Of a DNA stretch of 64,000 nt, positions 19,814 through 31,000 are shown piece by piece. A model generated the notes under the pieces. It was given only the letters and a program-made list of their open reading frames with translations, was not told the DNA's origin and did not search any database. Each line of letters starts with the position of its first letter. Within the stretch, counting starts at the first letter, position 1. Source of the DNA: Prosthecomicrobium pneumaticum (GTDB lineage Bacteria; Pseudomonadota; Alphaproteobacteria; Rhizobiales; Kaistiaceae); NCBI RefSeq assembly GCF_014199915.1, contig NZ_JACHOO010000001.1, positions 434,001 through 498,000 on the forward strand, given 5' to 3'. Made by a program: the position numbers and the translations under genes.

Positions 19814-20539
19814 TCATTCCTGGCGCTGGCCGGTCAGGCTGAGCAGCAGCTGGAAGATGTTGACGAAGTTGAGGTAGAGCGAAAAGGCGCCGAACACGGC
19901 GAGCTTCTGCTTCGATTCCGCGTCGAAATGGTCGGCATACTGCTCCTTGATCGACTGGGTGTCCCAGGCGGTCAGCCCGACGAAGACGAGAATGCCGATC
20001 ACCGAGACGGCGAACTGCAGCGCGCTCGACTGCAGGAAGAGATTGACGAGGCTCGCGATCACGACGCCGATCAGGCCCATGATCAGGAACGAGCCGAACT
20101 GCGACAGATCGCGCTTGGTCGTGTAGCCGTAGAGGCTCATCGCGCCGAACATCGTGGCGGCGATGAAGAAGGTGCGGGCGATGCTCGTGCCCGTGAAGAC
20201 GAGGAAGATCGACGCGAGCGACAGGCCCATCACGGCGCAGAAGGCCCAGAACATCGCCTGCGCCGAGGAGGCCGACATCCGCTCCATCCGGAACGAGAAG
20301 ACGAGCACGAAGGCGAGCGGCGCCAGCATCACCACCCATTTGAGCGGGGTGGAGAAGATCGGCACATAGAGCGCGGGCGTCGTGCCGACGATATAGGCGA
20401 CGATGCCCGTCAGCACGAGGCCGAGCCCCATATAATTGTAGACCCGCAGCATGTGGGCGCGCAGGCCTTCGTCGAAAGCGGCCCGATCGATCCGGCCCCT
20501 GCCGGTCTGCAGGCCGTAGCCGAAATTGGGCGTGTTCAT
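19814..20539 (-). CDS. Bax inhibitor-1/YccA family membrane protein
   Basis: The 241-residue, seven-helix protein has the alphaproteobacterial family start (Asp-Glu-Gly-Leu-Arg-Ala-His-Met-Leu-Arg-Val-Tyr-Asn-Tyr-Met) and the late Thr-Ala-Trp-Asp-Thr-Gln-Ser-Ile-Lys signature. Bacterial members (YccA, YetJ) are pH-gated calcium channels or modulators of the FtsH protease; which applies here is unknown. It lies 36 bases after an anti-sigma gene, so it may belong to the sigma-controlled operon. Confidence 0.9.
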   Translation of the reverse strand: MNTPNFGYGLQTGRGRIDRAAFDEGLRAHMLRVYNYMGLGLVLTGIVAYIVGTTPALYVPIFSTPLKWVVMLAPLAFVLVFSFRMERMSASSAQAMFWAFCAVMGLSLASIFLVFTGTSIARTFFIAATMFGAMSLYGYTTKRDLSQFGSFLIMGLIGVVIASLVNLFLQSSALQFAVSVIGILVFVGLTAWDTQSIKEQYADHFDAESKQKLAVFGAFSLYLNFVNIFQLLLSLTGQRQE

Positions 20540-20575
20540 GTCGATCGTCCCTTGGATGTTGGACAGGGTTGCACG

Positions 20576-21349
20576 TCAGTAGAAAGAAGGGGCGAGCCGG
20601 CCGGCCGCCGCCCTCAGAGCCTCGGGTTCGGCCGCGGCGACGAGCGCATAGGCGACCTCCCCCACTTGCCAGTAGGCCGCTGCGAGATCGCCCTCGCGCA
20701 CCGCCGACGCCGAGACGACATCGAAGCCGCCCGGCCGAACGGCGAACAGGGAGACCGGGCCGAGCGCTTCGGTCCGGATCGCAACCTCCACGCTCGGTCC
20801 GAAGGCGGAGGGGAAGACCTGGACATCGGTCACCGACCACTCCTGCGGCAGGGCCGGCAGATCGATCGCCGTCGCGGCACGGAGCTCGGCCCGGTCGAAG
20901 CGCGGCACCTCCGGCTGGGAGGCCATTGCAGCGCGAACATGCGCCGTGCCGTGCGCCCGGACCGCATCGGCGACATAGGCCGGGGGTACAGCGGAGGCGA
21001 CGACCGGGCTGACGCCGAAGGCCCCGAATTCGGCATGGGCGAGCCAGCCCGCCGCGATCAGTACGGCGACAGCGGCGATCCGGCGCAGCTGGCGGACCAG
21101 ACGGTCGCGGCCGAGCCCGCGCTCCAGGCGCCGCGCCGCCTCGGTGGTCGCGACGCGAGCGGCCCGCGGCGCCTCGGCGAGCGCCAGACGCAGTTCGTCG
21201 CGCACCCGCAGATCCGCCATCACCCGCACCGCCTCGTCCGGACTGCGGCAGAGATGGGTCTCGACCTCGATCCGGCGTGCGACCGGCAGCTGATCCTCGA
21301 CATAGGCCTGGAGATCGGCTTCCGTGATGGGGTCAAGCGGATGGTCCAT
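20576..21349 (-). CDS. Transmembrane anti-sigma factor
   Basis: The 257-residue protein has a cytoplasmic N-terminus (Ile-Thr-Glu-Ala-Asp-Leu-Gln-Ala-Tyr-Val-Glu-Asp-Gln-Leu-Pro, the anti-sigma-domain style, with a single Cys rather than a zinc site). One membrane helix (Ala-Ala-Gly-Trp-Leu-Ala-His-Ala at its end, about residue 100) and a periplasmic domain of about 150 residues follow. Its start codon overlaps the end of the ECF sigma gene by 17 bases, the classic coupled pair. A paralogue lies at 63163-63978. It should hold the partner sigma factor at the membrane until an unknown signal arrives. Confidence 0.82.
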   Translation of the reverse strand: MDHPLDPITEADLQAYVEDQLPVARRIEVETHLCRSPDEAVRVMADLRVRDELRLALAEAPRAARVATTEAARRLERGLGRDRLVRQLRRIAAVAVLIAAGWLAHAEFGAFGVSPVVASAVPPAYVADAVRAHGTAHVRAAMASQPEVPRFDRAELRAATAIDLPALPQEWSVTDVQVFPSAFGPSVEVAIRTEALGPVSLFAVRPGGFDVVSASAVREGDLAAAYWQVGEVAYALVAAAEPEALRAAAGRLAPSFY

Positions 21350-21893
21350 CCGATCCTCCGACGATCCTGAGGTGGGGCTGGCCCTTCTCCCGCGGCCGGC
21401 CGGCCGGCACGCCGTCCTCGATCTGACGAAGCGCAGCACGGGCACGGGCGAGGCGCGACATCAGCGTGCCGATCGGGATGCCGAGCGCACCAGCAGCCTC
21501 GGCGAAGGTCAGCCCTTCGATGGCGACGAGGTGGAGCGCGGCCCGCTGCTCCTCGGGCAGGTCCATGAAGGCGCGGCGGACCTGGGCGAGACGGAGCTGT
21601 TGCTCCTGATGCGGCGCGGCCTCTCGCTCCTGCAACTCCGCGACCTGCTCGATCCGCGCCATCTCGGCCCGACGGGCCCGGCGACGATCGACGAAAACGT
21701 TGTGCAGGATCGAGAACAGCCAGGTGCGGACGCTGCCGCCTTCCCGGAAGCTCGAGCGCCTCTCATAGGCGCGCACCAGCGCGTCATGGACGAGGTCCTC
21801 GGCATCGGTCTCGTCGCGCGTCAACGACCGCGCATAACGACGCAGCGCCGTCATCTGGGCGAGAACATCGAAACGGGGACGATCCTTGGTCAT
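21333..21893 (-). CDS. ECF-family RNA polymerase sigma factor
   Basis: The 186-residue protein has sigma region 2 (Ala-Glu-Asp-Leu-Val-His-Asp-Ala-Leu-Val-Arg-Ala and Thr-Trp-Leu-Phe-Ser-Ile-Leu-His-Asn, about residues 30-68) and region 4 (Leu-Pro-Glu-Glu-Gln-Arg-Ala-Ala-Leu-His-Leu and Gly-Thr-Leu-Met-Ser-Arg-Leu-Ala-Arg-Ala, about 112-155). Its tail Leu-Arg-Ile-Val-Gly-Gly-x-Asp-Gly is shared with the second ECF factor of this window. It is co-expressed with its anti-sigma gene. The target promoters are unknown. Confidence 0.9.
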   Translation of the reverse strand: MTKDRPRFDVLAQMTALRRYARSLTRDETDAEDLVHDALVRAYERRSSFREGGSVRTWLFSILHNVFVDRRRARRAEMARIEQVAELQEREAAPHQEQQLRLAQVRRAFMDLPEEQRAALHLVAIEGLTFAEAAGALGIPIGTLMSRLARARAALRQIEDGVPAGRPREKGQPHLRIVGGSDGPSA

Positions 21894-22040
21894 GCCCCAT
21901 ATACGGAACGAGACGCCGGATTAATCCACACAGCCGAAAAAGAAGCCGGCAGCCGCCTGTCCCCGCGAACGCTCGCCGGGCACGCTCCGTCGAGACCGTT
22001 CGACTGCCGCCCACGCAGCTCCGGGACGGCGATGGGATGG

Positions 22041-22200
22041 GATGGCGTGCGCCCGGACCGGCGGAAGCGCCATCAGGCGGCCGTCCGCTCGCGGGGCAGC
22101 CTCGTCGAGATCGCGCGACCGCGGCGCCAACAGGCGCCGGGTCGGGATGGCGTGCCGGCCCCGGCCGCCGGAACCCGCGATCAGGCGACCGTCTGCTCGG
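22041..22200. repeat. Imperfect direct repeat at the 3' end of the GT2 gene
   Basis: Two roughly 55-bp copies share GATGGCGTGC (22041 and 22146), a CCGGC-rich middle, then ATCAGGCG(G/A)CCGTC(C/T)GCTCG (22072 and 22180). The second copy contains the last codons and stop of the glycosyltransferase gene. The first lies in the gap behind it and encodes a similar ending (Arg-Thr-Ala-Ala-stop). This looks like a local duplication of the gene's 3' end. Confidence 0.5.
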
Positions 22201-24403
22201 GCATCTCCTGGCGCCCACGGCCCAGCCGGCGGCTCATCCACTCGGTCTTCATCTCGATCCAGGCGACCAGATCGGCAAAGCCCTCTCGCAGGCCGATGAA
22301 CACGACGATGCCATAGACATAGAGCGCAACGTCGATCAGACGCAGCAAGGTCTCCGTATAGTGGCCCGACCAGATGCCATTCGCCACATAGCGCAGGGTC
22401 AGCGCGACCATCGCGATGTTGAAGAGGAAATAGATCGGCGGAATGTAGGTGCGGTTGGCGACCTTCGGCGTTCGCGAGAACGGCACGCGCCGGCCCGTCA
22501 CCATCTGCCGCAAGGAGGCTGCGATACCGGCGAAGCTGACCGGCAGAAGCATCAGATTGAGCGCGCAGACCGAGAACAGGTCACGGGCGCGATAGCCGAG
22601 CCGGACCAGATCGAGCGCATAGAGGAGGAAGTAGGGCACGATGATCAGCGGGGTCCACAGCATGATCCCGTCGGTGCGTGTGTTGCGCATCATCAGGACC
22701 AGCAGGCAGGCATTGCCGATCAGTGGCGACAGCAGATAATTCGCGCGGATGACCAGTTCGGGCAGCCGCCGCAGACGCTCGCCCGAAGCGAGATATTCCC
22801 GCATCAGCCAGGGCGCTATGATCAGGCCGCCATTGCTCCAACGCTTCCGCTGGATGGCGAGCGCGCCGAAATCGGCCGGCGTCGCGCTATAGGCGAGCGG
22901 TGCGAAATGGTTGTGCACGGCCCAGCCCGCATCGAGCAGATCGATCGTCGATCCCGTGTCCTCGATGACGGTGTCGTCCTGGATGAAGACGTGGACGGGA
23001 ACGCCGTCTTCCACCCGTTCGCGCCGAACGGAGCGCAGCGCGGTAAGGCGGATCAGAGCATTCGCGCCGACCCAATAGGAGGCATTGTAATAGGTCGTTC
23101 CCTGGTGGGCGAGGAACTGGATGTCGGTCGTCGCGCCTGCTGTCCGCTCGACCGGAGCGCCGGCAGCGGGGAAGGTCAGATAGGGCGTCTGGGCGACGGC
23201 CACCGTGTCGCGGCTTTCGAGAACGTGCACCAGCTCGAGCAGATACTCGTGCCGCACGACGCTGTCGGCGTCGAGCGTCAGGATGTATTTCGCCGAAGGG
23301 ATGGCGAGATCGTGATTGTCGGCCGTCGCCCGCACCAGGGTCCGGCCGCGCTCGTCGTCGACGACACGATAATGGGCGCCGAGCAGGCCGATGAACGCAT
23401 TGAGGTTCATCGCCTTGTTGGGGCGATGCGACAGATTGCGGAAAGTCTTCCGCTGAAACGTCTCGATCTGGCTGCAGAACAGCGTCGAAAGGCGCCGATA
23501 CTCCGCCGAGACCTCTCCCGCCTCCAGCCGTGCAAAGGCGATCCCATCGGCATGGCGACGGTACCGATGCGCCAGATCGCGCAGGATCGAATCGACGAAG
23601 AAGGTATCGACGTGGCGGAATGCCTCCGTGATCTCCCGCTCCATGCGCTGCGCGGTCTGCTCGAGCCAGAAGGCGGCATCGGCATAAAGCCCGGCGATCC
23701 GCTTCGCCTCGCCCTGGAGATCATAGCGGCCGGTGGCCTCGCGGCGCCGCCAAGCGGCGGCTGCGGCAGCCAATGGCGCCATCGTCGCCTCGATATCGGC
23801 ACGCACCGCCTCGACGGCCGCGAGGGATTCGGCGACCGAGGCCGCATCCCCCGGCGGATCGTCGATCAGCACGACGATGCGGCGGTTCGCATATTGCGTC
23901 AGGGCGGCGGACAGCACGGTCATCGCGAGAACGCGCTGCTCTTCGCGATAGCTCGGCACGAGCACGAGCACCGGAGGCGCGTCGCCCGACAGAAAGCGTG
24001 TCTTGACCGCCGGCGGCAGCGTTTCGCGTTTCGCTTGCCGTCTCGCGGTCCCGAAACGGCTCAGCTGATAGGCGAGACTGCAGGCAAATAGTCCGGCGAT
24101 AACGAAGAAGTAGAATACGTCCCCTTCGCCGAGCGGTCTGCTGCCGAAGAACAGGATCAGCGCGAACCCGGTCATCAAGGCGAGCGAGGCGCAGATCAAC
24201 AAGAAGATGAAGACGAACTCGTACCTCTGATAGCCGGACCCGTTGAGCCACCGACCGAGCGCGGAGAGGGTCGGCGGGTGCCAGGCAGCCGGGCTCCCGC
24301 TATCCTCTGCTCGCTCGACGTCCGGCGAAAGGCGCGCTCGCTCAGTCCGCGAGGGCCGGAATGTCCGACCCTCGATCGGAAACTGGTCGCTGGTGATCGC
24401 CAT
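22181..24403 (-). CDS. Multi-pass family 2 glycosyltransferase
   Basis: The 740-residue membrane protein has two N-terminal helices (about residues 61-115) and a cytosolic GT2 domain with Asp181-Asp182, Asp378-Ala-Asp380, Glu481-Asp482 and Gln-Arg-Lys-Arg-Trp 518-522, the D/DxD/ED/QxxRW set of processive synthases such as cellulose or hyaluronan synthase. Four to five C-terminal helices complete it. About 190 residues, mostly helical, are inserted between the first Asp and the DxD, far more than usual. No PilZ domain is present. It ends the autotransporter-IalB operon, so a secreted or surface glycan is likely; the polymer is unknown. Confidence 0.82.
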   Translation of the reverse strand: MAITSDQFPIEGRTFRPSRTERARLSPDVERAEDSGSPAAWHPPTLSALGRWLNGSGYQRYEFVFIFLLICASLALMTGFALILFFGSRPLGEGDVFYFFVIAGLFACSLAYQLSRFGTARRQAKRETLPPAVKTRFLSGDAPPVLVLVPSYREEQRVLAMTVLSAALTQYANRRIVVLIDDPPGDAASVAESLAAVEAVRADIEATMAPLAAAAAAWRRREATGRYDLQGEAKRIAGLYADAAFWLEQTAQRMEREITEAFRHVDTFFVDSILRDLAHRYRRHADGIAFARLEAGEVSAEYRRLSTLFCSQIETFQRKTFRNLSHRPNKAMNLNAFIGLLGAHYRVVDDERGRTLVRATADNHDLAIPSAKYILTLDADSVVRHEYLLELVHVLESRDTVAVAQTPYLTFPAAGAPVERTAGATTDIQFLAHQGTTYYNASYWVGANALIRLTALRSVRRERVEDGVPVHVFIQDDTVIEDTGSTIDLLDAGWAVHNHFAPLAYSATPADFGALAIQRKRWSNGGLIIAPWLMREYLASGERLRRLPELVIRANYLLSPLIGNACLLVLMMRNTRTDGIMLWTPLIIVPYFLLYALDLVRLGYRARDLFSVCALNLMLLPVSFAGIAASLRQMVTGRRVPFSRTPKVANRTYIPPIYFLFNIAMVALTLRYVANGIWSGHYTETLLRLIDVALYVYGIVVFIGLREGFADLVAWIEMKTEWMSRRLGRGRQEMPEQTVA

Positions 24404-24436
24404 CGATACGCTGCCCCCGCTGCCGAACGCCTCGCA

Positions 24437-24991
24437 CTACTTCACTTTGGCGAAAGCCGCCGCGAAGCCGGCAAGAGAGAGCGGCAGTTTTACAGGCTGT
24501 TTGTCGAGGTTCTGAACGACGAGCGTGAGCGTCGTGCCCCTCGACAGGGCCGACAGCACTTCCGACTTTATGGCAGCCCCGGCATAACAGCCGCTGGCAT
24601 CGCAGGTCTGAAGCGGCAGTGTCTCGACCGTGCTGCCGTCGACGTCGAGGGCGATGCCACCCTCGAGCGACAGGCCGAGAGGAGCCTGGATCATGGCGAC
24701 CGGCTCCCGCGTTTCCGACGGCACCCGGATCGACACCATGCCGACGAGTTGACCCGTCTTCGCGACGACGATGCGCTGCTCCATCCGGCAGCTCAGCGGG
24801 CCGCTGCGTGCATCGGCACGGCATTCGGTCGACCAGGCCGGCCCCGCCTGCGCCTGATCGCCGGCACGCGGGGCATCCTGCGACAGGGCGGGCGTCGCGA
24901 CGACGAGGAGAACCGCCAGAGCGAGCCGGCGCGAGCCGATACGATCGAGAGACGGGACCGCCGCGATCATGTGATCGAAGTATTTCTTCAC
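24437..24991 (-). CDS. Invasion-associated locus B (IalB) family protein
   Basis: The 184-residue exported protein has an N-terminal basic region and a hydrophobic stretch ending Ala-Leu-Ser-Gln. The IalB-type domain follows: Trp-Ser-Thr-Glu-Cys, Gly-Pro-Leu-Ser-Cys-Arg-Met-Glu-Gln, Gly-Leu-Ser-Leu-Glu-Gly-Gly, and Thr-Cys-Asp-Ala-Ser-Gly-Cys-Tyr-Ala-Gly, with four Cys likely forming two disulphides. The GTG at 24991 is chosen because GGGGGAT precedes it; an ATG at 25021 would overlap the autotransporter end. It lies 13 bases after the autotransporter stop and 33 before the glycosyltransferase, so the three are one operon. The family is periplasmic, with unclear biochemistry. Confidence 0.8.
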   Translation of the reverse strand: MKKYFDHMIAAVPSLDRIGSRRLALAVLLVVATPALSQDAPRAGDQAQAGPAWSTECRADARSGPLSCRMEQRIVVAKTGQLVGMVSIRVPSETREPVAMIQAPLGLSLEGGIALDVDGSTVETLPLQTCDASGCYAGAAIKSEVLSALSRGTTLTLVVQNLDKQPVKLPLSLAGFAAAFAKVK

Positions 24992-25004
24992 GGTATCCCC
25001 CGGA

Positions 25005-28000
25005 TCAGAACGGGACGGCAAACTTGGCGCCCGCCGTATGCTGCTCGATGGTCTTGCCGAAGCTGCCCTCGTAGTAGAAGCGCAGCGCGCTCGAGCTGGT
25101 GGTCAGGATGTCGAGGCCGGCATTGACCCGCCCGAGCACATCGTCGCCGTAGGAAGTGATGGCGAAGGTGCCGAGGCTCGGATCGACCGCGGCAAAGCGG
25201 GCCTGGATGTCGATGTCCGAGCCGCCGATGAAGGAGACACCCGCATCGACATAGGGCCGGAAGATCACGCCGTCGGCCGCCTTCCACTCGCCGCCGAACT
25301 CGACCCCCGGCGTCACGGTGACGACCCAATGGTTGGTGTCTTCATAGGAGAGCGCCGCGATGCCGCCCTTCTCCGTGTAGCCGCCGAAGCCGATCCAGGT
25401 CAGATCCACGTCGGCCATCGGCCGCACGTAAAGGCCGTCCTTGGCGAAGGTGTAGGCCGTGCGGACCCGGCCCGACGCCAGCGCGATGCCGTTGTCGCCG
25501 GACAGTTCGTCCGTGAACCCGCCGATCGCCACCTTGCGCCGGTTGTCATACCAGCCATAGCCGCCGGTCAGAGAGGTGGCGATGGTCAGAGCCTCGTGAT
25601 CGTATTTGAGCACGACGCCCGCTTCCGCCTGGTCGCTGTCGGTGCTGGTGCCGTAGTCACCGTTCGACGACGTGTTGGTATAACCCACCGCCAGGCCGAG
25701 CCGCCAATCGTCGGAGATCGCCCGCTGCACGCCGCCGGACACCTTGAACGCCGTCTGGTCGTAGCCGGAGTTCTGGCTCGTCGCCTGCCGATCGGTGAAG
25801 GTCATCTGCATGCTCGACCACGAGCATTCGCCTTCCGCATTGAAGGCATAGACGCCATCACGAACGCGGCAGCTCAGCAGACGATTGGCGAAGTTGAGGT
25901 TCGACGTCACCGCCGTGCTCGCCGTCTGGGAGGAGAGGTCGGGGGCAAGCTGCTTGAGCGCGTCGACATACTCCGGCACGTCGGTGATATCGAGCAGCGC
26001 GTAGAGGATCGGGTCGAGCGTCCGGTCATCGGAAGCGAGGAGCGTGTTGAACATCTCGCCGACCTCGCTCCACGGCTCCGACTGGCCGCCCGTGAAGTTG
26101 AAGCCGTTAAGCGTCAGCACGACGTCCTTGCCGTCGACATAGTCGATCGTGCCGTTGAGGGCCACATTGGCGAGGTCGAGGCTGGTGACGCCGAGACCCG
26201 CCGAAGTGATCAGCGTGTAGGTCGACGGAACCACGCCGTGGATGTCGAGGAATTTCAGCGCGATCGTCCCGTCGACATCGGCATCGCCGCTGACCGTCAG
26301 CTTGTCCGCGAGCCCGGTGGCGACATTGATGTCCACGAGCATCTCGCCGCCCGCCGTCTGCTCGAAATCGCCGTCGAGATGCGTCGTGAAGATCGTGCCG
26401 ACCGCGCCGACCGAAAGCATGCCGGCGTTCTGGAGCTTGCCGGACCCGTCATAGAAGGAGATGTCCGAGCCGGCGTTCAGCGTGCCGTCCGCGGTGTTGA
26501 AGATCTCGCTATAGGCCGAGAACAGGTCGATATTGCCGCTGATCGTGCCGTTATTGGTAATCGTGGTCTCGGAACCGACCGTCGGCACGGAACCGAGGCC
26601 TGAATTGACGGTCTGGATGGCGTAGCCCGTGCCGCCGTCGATCGTGCCCGCGTTCGTGATCGTCGCACCGTCGCCGGTCGCGATCCGAATGGCGGCTGCG
26701 TTCGTGTTGCTCTTCACCGTTCCGCCGTCGACCGTCACGTCGGCGCCGGTATCGACCGCCTTGACCTCGATACCATAGGTCTCGCCGGTGATGTCGCCGT
26801 CGGTCGTCACCGACACAGGCGTATCGTTGCCTTCGGCATAGACCGCCGCGTTCGCCGTCGCCGTCACGTCGCCGGTCACATCGACCGTCACCGCGCCGCC
26901 GTCACCGCTCTTCGCAAAGATGCCGTAGGAGCCGGAGGTGATGTCGCCCGTCACGGTGACGTCGACGTCGCCCTTGCTGCTCGTGGCATAGATGCCGCGC
27001 CCTTCGGCGTCGATGTCCTTGGCAGTGACCGAAACCGTCGCGGATGCGTCATCGCCCGTGGTCGTGGCGTAGATGCCGTCCTTCTCGGCCGTCACCTTGC
27101 CGTCCGACGTCACGGACACCGCGCCGGCGACCGAGGTCGCGTAGATGCCTTCCTCGCCGTTCGACGTGACGTCGTGTGCCTCGACCGTCACCGTCGCATC
27201 GGTGTTCGATGCGTGGGTGGCGGCCGCGTATATGCCTTCCTCTTCGGCCACGATCGAGCCCGTCGAGGTCACCGTCACGCCGCGATAGGAGGCCGTCGCG
27301 TAGACACCACGCTCGCCGGCCTCAATGTCCTTGGCAGTGACCGAAACCGTCGCCGAGGCGTCGTCGCCCGTAGTGGTGGCGAAGATGCCGTCCTTCTCGG
27401 CCGTCACCTTGCCGTCCGACGTCACGGACACCGCGCCGGCGACCGAGGTCGCGTAGATGCCCCGGTCGCCGTTCGACGTGACGTCGTGCGCCTCGACCGT
27501 CACCGTCGCGTCGGTGTTCGTCGCGTGGGTGGCAATGGCGAAGATGCCTTCTTCTTCGGCCACGATCGAGCCCGTCGAGGTCACCGTCACGCCGCGGTAG
27601 GACGCCGTCGCATAGACACCGCGTCCGCCGGCCTCGATGTCCTTGGCAGTGACCGAAACCGTCGCCGAGGCGTCGTCGCCCGTGGTGGTGGCGAAGATAC
27701 CGTCCTTCTCGGCCGTCACCTTGCCGTCCGACGTCACGGAAACCGCCCCGGCGACCGAGGTCGCGTAGATGCCTTCCTCGCTGTTCGAGGTGACGTCGTG
27801 CGCCTCGACCGTCACCGTCGCATCGGTGTTCGTCGCGTGGGTGGCAATGGCGAAGATGCCTTCCTCTTCGGCCACGATCGAGCCCGTCGAGGTCACCGTC
27901 ACGCCGCGGTAGGACGCCGTCGCATAGATGCCCCGTCCGCCAGACTCGATGTCCTTGGCAGTCACCGAAACCGTCGCAGAGGCATCGCTGCCGGTCGACA

Positions 28001-31000
28001 CGGCGTAGATACCGGTCTTGGCCGCTGTCGTCGTGACCTTGCCATCGGAAGAGACCGAAACAGCTCCGTTCGCCGAGCTGGCGAAGATCGCCTCTTTCGT
28101 GTTCGAGGTGACGTCGTGCGCCTCGATCGTCACGGTCGCATCGGAACCTGCACCGGCCGCGACAGCGTAAATGCCCTCGAGCTCCGCAACGACCGCGCCG
28201 TCCGACGTGACGGTGATCGAATGGTTCACCGAGTTCGCATAGATGCCGCGGTCGAGCTTCGATTCCACATCGTGCGCGTTGACCGTCACCGTCGCCGAAG
28301 CATCCGTGCCCTTGGCGACCGCGTAGATGCCTTCCTTCGAGTCCGACGAAACCTTGCCGTCGGATCCGACCGTCACCTTGCCGTTCTCCGAGACGGCATA
28401 GATGCCTTCCTCGTCTTCCGACGAGACGTCGTGCGCCTCGATATCGACCGTCGCATCCGTGCCGGCACCCTGCGCCCAGGCATAGATGCCTTCGAGCTTG
28501 GCCGTGATCGCGCCATCCGACGTCACCGTGATCGAATGGTTCACCGAATTCGCGTAGATGCCACGGTCGTTCATGGCCTCGACGTCGTGCGCGTTGACGG
28601 TCACCGTCGCCGATGCGTCCGTGCCCTTGGCGACCGCGTAGATACCTTCCTTCGTGTCCGACGAGACCTTGCCATCGGAGCCGACCGTCACCGCACCATT
28701 GTCCGAGGTCGCATAGATCGCCACCTCGTCCTCTGACGACACGTCGTGCGCCTCGATATCGACCGTCGCGTCCGTGCCCGCACCGTGCGCGACGGCATAG
28801 ATGCCTTCGAGCTTGGCCGTGATCGCGCCGTCCGACGTCACGGTTATCGAATGGTTCACCGAGTTCGCGTAGATGCCACGGTCGACCTTCGATTCCACAT
28901 CGTGCGCGTTGACCGTCACCGTTGCGGAGTCGTCGGTGCCCTTGGCGACCGCGTAGATGGCCTCCTTCGAGTCCGACGAGACCTTGCCGTCGGACTTGAC
29001 GGTCACCTGGCCGTTCTCCGAGACGGCGTAGATACCCTCTTCGTCCTCCGACGACACGTCGTGCGCCTCGACCGTCACCGTGGCGTCGGTCCCCGCCCCC
29101 TTCGCCCAGGCGTAGATGCCTTCGAGCTTGGCAACGACGGCGCCGTCCGACGTCACGGTGATCGAATGGTTCACCGAGTTCGCGTAGATGCCCTTATCGA
29201 CCTTCGACTCCACATCGTGCGCGTTGACCGTCACCGTTGCGGAGTCGTCGGTGCCCTTGGCGACCGCGTAGATGGCCTCCTTCGAGTCCGACGAAACCTT
29301 GCCGTCGGACTTGACGGTCACCTTGCCGTTTTCCGAGACGGCGTAGATGCCCTCTTCGTCCACCGACGAAACGTCGTGCGCGTCGATGTAGACCGTCGCA
29401 TCCGTGCCGGCTCCCTTCGCCGAGGCATAGATGCCTTCCTTCTTGGCAACGACGGCGCCGTCCGACGTCACACTGATCGCGTGGTTGGCCGAGTCGGCAT
29501 AGATGCCGCGGTTATCCTTCGACGTGACGTCGTGCGCATCGACCGTGACCGTCGCCTCGGATCCTGCCCCGTTCGCGACCGCGTAGATGCCTTCCTTGCC
29601 GGCCTCGACGGCGCCCGTCGAGGTGACGGACACCGCGCCGTTCTCGGAGACCGCATAGATGCCGCGCTCGTCCCAGCCGGTGACGTTGTTGGCCGAGACC
29701 GTCACGCTCGCGATCGTGCCGTCGACGCCCGGCGCGTAGGCATAGATGCCCCAGGTCTTGCCGATGACAGTGCCCGTCGAGGTGACCGAAACGGCGCCCT
29801 GCGGCGCCGTCGCGTAGATGCCGCGACCGTCCCAGCTGGTCACGTCGTCGGCGCTGACGGTGACGCCGTTGTCGCTATCGACGCTGTCGGTGACCGCATA
29901 GATACCGTCCTTCTTGCCGACCACCGCGCCGGTCGCCGTGACGGAAACCGCGCCCTGCGGCGCAGTCGCATAGATGCCGTAGCCGTCCCAGCCGGTAACG
30001 GCACCGGCCGACACAGTCACCCCGGCGGAGGAGTCGATCGAGTCGGTGACGGCGTAAATGCCGTCCGTCTGACCGACCACATTCCCGGCGGTCACCGAGA
30101 CGGCGCCGTTCTCCGAAGTGGCGTAGATACCGCCCGCGTCCCAGCCGGTGACGTTGCCGGCGGTGACCGTGACGCTATCCTCGAGCTCGTCGCCATCCGT
30201 CACGGCATAGATGCCGTAGTTCTGGCCGGACACGTTCTTGACGTCGACCGTGACAGCGGCCTCAGGCGCCACGGCATAGATACCGTCGCCGTCCTCGCCG
30301 AGTTCATGCGTCGCGGTGATGTTGCCCGTCGCGCTGACCGATACGGCGCCGTTCTTCGATGTCGCGTAGACACCGTAGCCGTTCGAAGCTTGGATCGAAC
30401 CAGCCGAGACGGTGACGCTCGCCGACTCATCGTCGCCGTTCGCGACGGCGTAGATACCATCCGTGCCGCCGGTGACCTTGCCGGTGGAGGTGACCGAGAC
30501 CGCACCCTGCGGCGAAACCGCATAGATGCCGCGGCCGTCCCAGCCGGTCGCATTGTTGACGCTGACCGTGACGCCCGCCGAACTGTCGGTGCCGTAGGTG
30601 ACGGCGTGAACGCCCTCGGTCTTGCCCTCGATCGTGCCGGTCGAGGTGACCGTGACCGCGCCGTTCTCCGACTTCGCGAAGACGCCCTCGGCGTCGGCCG
30701 AGATCGCGCTGCCGACATTGACGGTCACGCCGTCGTCGACCGACGGGCCGGAGGAAACGGCGAAGACACCTTCGGTCTTCGAGTTGATCGTGCCGTTGAC
30801 GGTCACAGAGACCGGGCCGTCCGCCGCCGTCGCATAGATGCCGCGGCCGTCATTGGTCTGGATGTTGCCCGTGTGGTTGACGGTGACATCGGCGTCGGCC
30901 GCCGTCGCGAAGGCGCGGATACCGTCCGTCTCGGCGCCGATATTCCCCGTCGTCGTGACCGAGATCGAGCCGCCCTTCGAGGTGGCGTAGACGCCGTAGG

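Noticed and set aside
27013-29478. CRISPR-like regular repeats
   Set aside because: The periodic sequence is a coding tandem repeat with 312- or 315-base units and no unique spacers; it is in frame within the autotransporter gene.
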